NCBI GenBank assembly: GCA_008694505.1
Contig: VZDJ01007749.1
Span: forward strand, 8,216,100-8,280,099
Origin: Cyanoderma ruficeps
Lineage: Eukaryota; Chordata; Aves; Passeriformes; Timaliidae
Reading direction: 5' to 3'
Length of the DNA stretch: 64,000 nucleotides
Shown here: in pieces, positions 60,542-64,000 of the stretch
How positions within the stretch are numbered: position 1 is the first letter of the stretch
How the letters are laid out: the number at the start of each line of letters is the position of its first letter
The notes under the pieces: generated by a model
What the model was told of the DNA's origin: nothing
Databases searched by the model: none
The model's input: only the letters and a program-made list of their open reading frames with translations
Translations under genes and position numbers: made by a program

Positions 60542-61244
60542 CAAAGATGGTTTTATAGCTCCGTATCTATGTTAGTGATTTATGATACACTGTCATAGTA
60601 CTTTCCCTGCTGGTGTTTGGAGGCAGGAAAAAGAAATTGTAGATTGTCTTCATATCGATTGTATTTTGTTTGAATAAATACCACAAGCTTTGTTTTGGCC
60701 AACAAATCTCAGTAGCGTGAGCATTAAAACACACTTTTCTTTAGGTCTACAGAGCCCATTTATGCAGTGCTGGATCTGAGATAATCCTGCCATTTGGTCC
60801 CTAAAAGGTGGGGAGGAGTAGCAGTTTTTCAGGGAGATTCTCTGACAGCCACTATCAAATGTTCCCCGTGCAGGGCTGGCAATGCCACACTAACTTCCAT
60901 AAATTTCCAGGAACGCAAGATGAGGCTACGTGGTAGATTGTCACTGATTTCAAACTGAGTGCATGTAGACCCTGGGAAGTTTAAATGCACGTGTAAGAGC
61001 ACAGTACTGAAATGTATAGACATTTCAGTCGTGCACACGTTAAATCTGTACAGGCATGATTTCAACAGTTACATTTAATATGTAAATGTGGAATTTATCA
61101 GGTTAGATTTAAGCATCTGCATTGATTTGATAGTAATTAACACAGCCTTTATACTTCAGAGAAGTCACTCTTTCCTTGGCATTGTCCTTGTCCTGCCGGT
61201 ATCACGAGTTCCTCCCTTCTGTACACAAAATCCAGGAGGTACCT

Positions 61245-61305
61245 GGAAGCGGCGGGACGCGGCTGCCCCGCGTTCCGCCTCACACCGCCCAAATGAGGCG
61301 AGCTG
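61245..61305. promoter_or_regulatory. CpG-dense patch (possible intronic promoter or enhancer core)
   Basis: Nine CpGs lie in about 60 bases, the densest spot in the window. ACGCGG and CCGCGT (61257-61273) form a palindrome around CTGCC. It is followed by CACCGCCC (Sp1/KLF-like, 61283-61290), ACCAAT and TGTTTAC (forkhead-like, 61322-61328). Flanks are ordinary AT-rich intron. Too small for a classical CpG island, it could be an unmethylated regulatory core or a minor promoter. No transcript is evident. Confidence 0.35.
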
Positions 61306-62658
61306 GCACCAATGAACACTTTGTTTACCCACGCAGAAAATCAACTTTGAATGGTTTCCAAAACATGCATGTACCAATTACTTCCTCGTGTGTAAGGGAA
61401 GGTGAAATATTTACAAAATATGCTGGAAGTGTACACAAGTGCAGGCACGCGCACGGGAATGCTCCGGCATGGAAAAGATGAGCTGCTCCTTTCTCCCGTG
61501 CTAGGACATGTTCCCATGTATTGATTAGGGTCATACTCAACAGGGAGTTGCAGGTGAGCAGTTCTTTGAAATTGCCTGATCAGTAAAGACTAAATTGGGC
61601 CTCCAGGCCAAATGTTGCAGAAGGGCTGAGGAGTCACAACCAAGACCAGAGTTCTATGAGAATTTCACTTCCCATCTAAGACCTAATGTAAGGAACTGGA
61701 CTGTCGAAGTACGTCAGCACATTTGCAAATCTGATCTCTGTGCATCTGCTTAATAGGCTGCTGGCATCTTGAAAAACCTGATCCAAATGTGGATGTTAGG
61801 CACTTAAAAGTACAGCCTTATGCACTGTTGAAAATTTGATCTTAAATGCTAATACTGGCTGTGTAGCCTGTGCCACAAGAAGGAAAAAAGGACTTCTGCT
61901 CACTCTCACATTTCTGATCTTGATATTAACTCTCCTAAAAAAAAAAAAAAAGAAATTAAAAGTCCTCCTTTTAGTACAGAAGAGTGTGAACCAAAAAGTA
62001 CCTTGTGCTTTTTAGCATAATGAAGTGCAGATCAATATTGGTGCCAGTTACACTATCATCTCATCCTGTTTAAAAATTAGTAAGTTCTTATAAGTTTTTT
62101 ATACACAGTGTTCTCAGAGCACAGGCTATCACAATTATATGATATTATCATAATAGAAATTAATTGGTAGGGCCCAGTAAATCACTTACTCCACAGGACA
62201 TCATCTTTATTCCCAGTGCATGTCACAACATGCTGTATTTTATTTCTAATAATGTCCATTTTTTCATTTTGTTTTATATAGTCATCTTGTTAGTGTTTGA
62301 ATCCATGATTAAGACACATCTATGTTGACTGGGCATAGATGTAGATATACACACACTATACACACACATACATAGCTGTTGTTAAGGGTGTGTTACTAGT
62401 CTTTATTTTGACAAATAAAAATAGCAAGATCTTAACTCTTTGATGTATTTTTTCTATAGAGGGTAATACAGCATAGAAACAAATTTTTAGAAAAGGAAGT
62501 CACCACTATAGTCAAAGTTTTCATGTTGCTTGAGAACAGTTTATTCATCATATTCCATTTTCACGTAATCAAATAGATGACATCCACAATTCTTAGAGAA
62601 AATAAATAACTCTGTTACCAGTTGCTTGATGTTGGCATTAGGAAATGGCAGCCAAGTT

Positions 62659-62694
62659 AATCAGTGGTTAATTAATGGTAAATCAGTGGTTAAT
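62659..62694 (+). repeat. 14-base direct repeat
   Basis: AATCAGTGGTTAAT occurs exactly at 62659-62672 and 62681-62694, separated by TAATGGTA. GTGGTTA resembles a RUNX-type word. It is a local duplication. Confidence 0.7.
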
Positions 62695-64000
62695 CTTTTT
62701 TTTTTTCTTCTTTTTCTGGAAGCTACTCTAGTAATTGAGTAGCTTGGACCTATTCCTCACTTAGGGAATAAGCAGATAGTATTTCCATGTTAGTAGCATG
62801 AGAGTCACAACGGGCAAGAAGCGAGGCCAAACTTAGTTGCCCTCAGTGGTAATTGTGGTAATTTCTTAGAGTGAATAAAAACTATTTTGAAGTCTTCATT
62901 CAACATTTTCTTTTAGTTGGTGTCTCACCCCCCAGCTCTATCATTCGAGTTCCCTTTTTTCCAGGCTTTTATTAGCCTTATGGTGTAGGGTCCTGAACCA
63001 GTTCATAGTGTGCTGTTTGTTCTGCTTTGCAGCAAATATTCCTGTATTTATTGGCCTCAGTACCTCTCCTAGTGGAAAGTAAGCCATTTCAGGAATGAAA
63101 AAGAAAATGTTGGTTTACTATGTTTTAACTTCCTTATGCCAGTGGTTTTAGTTCACTGCTAATCCAGTTAGTCCTGCAATAAAGCCCCTGTTCTGTGAAG
63201 TAATTTCTTTTCTTACACACCTTCATTTCCTACTGTGTTTTAAAAAACTGTTTTGAGGCTTCAGTTTTTATCTCTTCTGAAAAGTAGGCCAAACCAGGGC
63301 AATTCAGACTAAGGCCTCATTCACTAAAATCAATCACACAAGCCTTTGTTTTCGGTTTTCACTGCCTATAATTCCTATGGACAAGGAATTCTTAATTTAT
63401 TCCTCTTTCATTTTCAGCATCTATTCCAATTGAAGTGTCTGTTTCCAATAGGATACTCTGGATGTCAGACCATTTTTGCCATATTCTTTCACAGGGGAAA
63501 ATATTCTGTTTGCCTCTGTACTTGTCTCTTAGCCTAACCATGCAGATCCCAGCAAACAGTTCTGCTCAGGAACAACGGGCAGGTCAAAATGGAGTATATG
63601 TGTTTACCTAACACAGGAAAGACTAAAGCAGAGTGTCTGGGGTAATTTCAGCTCTGGATAGAAAAAGGACAGGAATTCTTGCTGGATGAGGAAAGCAAGA
63701 ACCTGGTTTGATCTGCAATTGGCAATTTCCATGGGTTGCTTCTGTCTTAAACAGTAGGCCTTTCAAAATGCCACTGTGTTGTGTTTCTCATGAAAATATA
63801 CAGAAACACAACGTGGGCAATTAGTTTGTGTCCTTGTGCAAATCTGGCACGTGTTTCAGGGGAAGAGGAAGGGGTTCTGTAGTTCTGGGAACAGTTCATC
63901 CGCTAATAAACACTGCAGTGGGTTTTGTGGGGTTTTTGGATTGGCAGTACAACCTAGATAAAAAAATCTCTTTTATTTGAGACATAACTCAGTTTGGGAT

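Larger units (their letters stand above)
1..64000 (+). other. ESRRG: ESRRG gene, internal part (three coding exons and four introns)
   Basis: The window sits inside the gene for estrogen-related receptor gamma, a constitutively active orphan nuclear receptor that binds extended half-sites (TNAAGGTCA) and controls mitochondrial and energy-metabolism genes. Exons A, B and C join in frame into one uninterrupted protein segment of about 181 residues, from the DNA-binding-domain C-terminal extension to the middle of the ligand-binding domain. Paralogue choice rests on residues that separate gamma from beta: R-R-I-D-A-E-N in the hinge, [12 protein letters not shown], and [13 protein letters not shown]β differs at these sites. 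All splice junctions are GT/AG and phase 1. The zinc-finger exons and the terminal exon were not found here. The gene extends beyond both ends of the window. Confidence 0.95.
57927..64000 (+). other. ESRRG: ESRRG intron downstream of exon C (5' part)
   Basis: The donor is GTTGGC at 57927, and the acceptor lies beyond the window. The terminal coding exon, expected to begin with the residues D-S-M-H-I-E-D-V-E-A-V and to carry helix 12, was not found. Contents are a 51-N gap with a CTTT microsatellite, a strong candidate regulatory block (58620-59200), a CpG-dense patch (61245-61305), a short palindrome (60524-60541) and a small direct repeat (62659-62694). The intervals 59200-61100 and 61550-64000 otherwise show nothing beyond AT-rich unique sequence and short CA/TA runs near 62345-62376. 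Confidence 0.9.

Noticed and set aside
1..64000. Search for tRNA, snRNA, CRISPR, retroviral or nested-gene exons
   Set aside because: None recognised on either strand by eye. A covariance-model and profile search would be needed to exclude small ones.

Overview
This window is vertebrate genomic DNA, most likely from a bird. It lies inside one large gene on the + strand, ESRRG, which encodes estrogen-related receptor gamma (ERRγ, NR3B3), an orphan nuclear receptor. The gene was identified from translated exon sequence. The bird assignment is an inference from three things: ERRγ protein almost identical to the mammalian one, sparse interspersed repeats with no Alu- or L1-like blocks, and one old CR1/L3-type LINE remnant. 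The DNA is AT-rich, contains four runs of N, and has no bacterial features, operons or CRISPR.

Layout: 1-20401 is the end of a long intron. Exon A (20402-20512, 111 bp) encodes the carboxy-terminal extension of the DNA-binding domain and the hinge. A 4.3 kb intron follows. Exon B (24790-24970) encodes the start of the ligand-binding domain through helix 3 and is damaged by a 12-N gap. A 32.7 kb intron follows. Exon C (57657-57926, 270 bp) encodes helices 4/5 to about 7. The rest (57927-64000) is the start of the next intron. I did not find the upstream zinc-finger exons or the terminal exon with the AF-2 helix, so they should lie outside the window. All four introns interrupt codons in phase 1, so each exon is symmetric.

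Over 99% of the window is intron. Much of it is unremarkable AT-rich sequence, but several 150-500 bp blocks stand out. They keep many CpGs in a CpG-poor background and carry dense homeodomain, POU octamer or TCF-like words. These are my candidates for conserved non-coding elements (enhancers). The strongest are 48000-48430, 58620-59200, 37385-37640, 28190-28460 and 26400-26570. That reading rests on composition only.

The most unusual structures are a 91-bp inverted repeat with a 103-base loop (41132-41416, arms 79/91 identical by my alignment), a neighbouring three-copy degenerate repeat built on GTAAATAATAT (40545-40790), a very CpG-dense patch (61245-61305), and a G-quadruplex motif shortly upstream of exon B (24421-24440). 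The N gap in exon B has the same 7 bases on both sides. Removing the gap and one copy restores the frame and an exon length of exactly 162 bp, so the apparent frameshift is an assembly artefact. I saw no convincing new protein-coding system.
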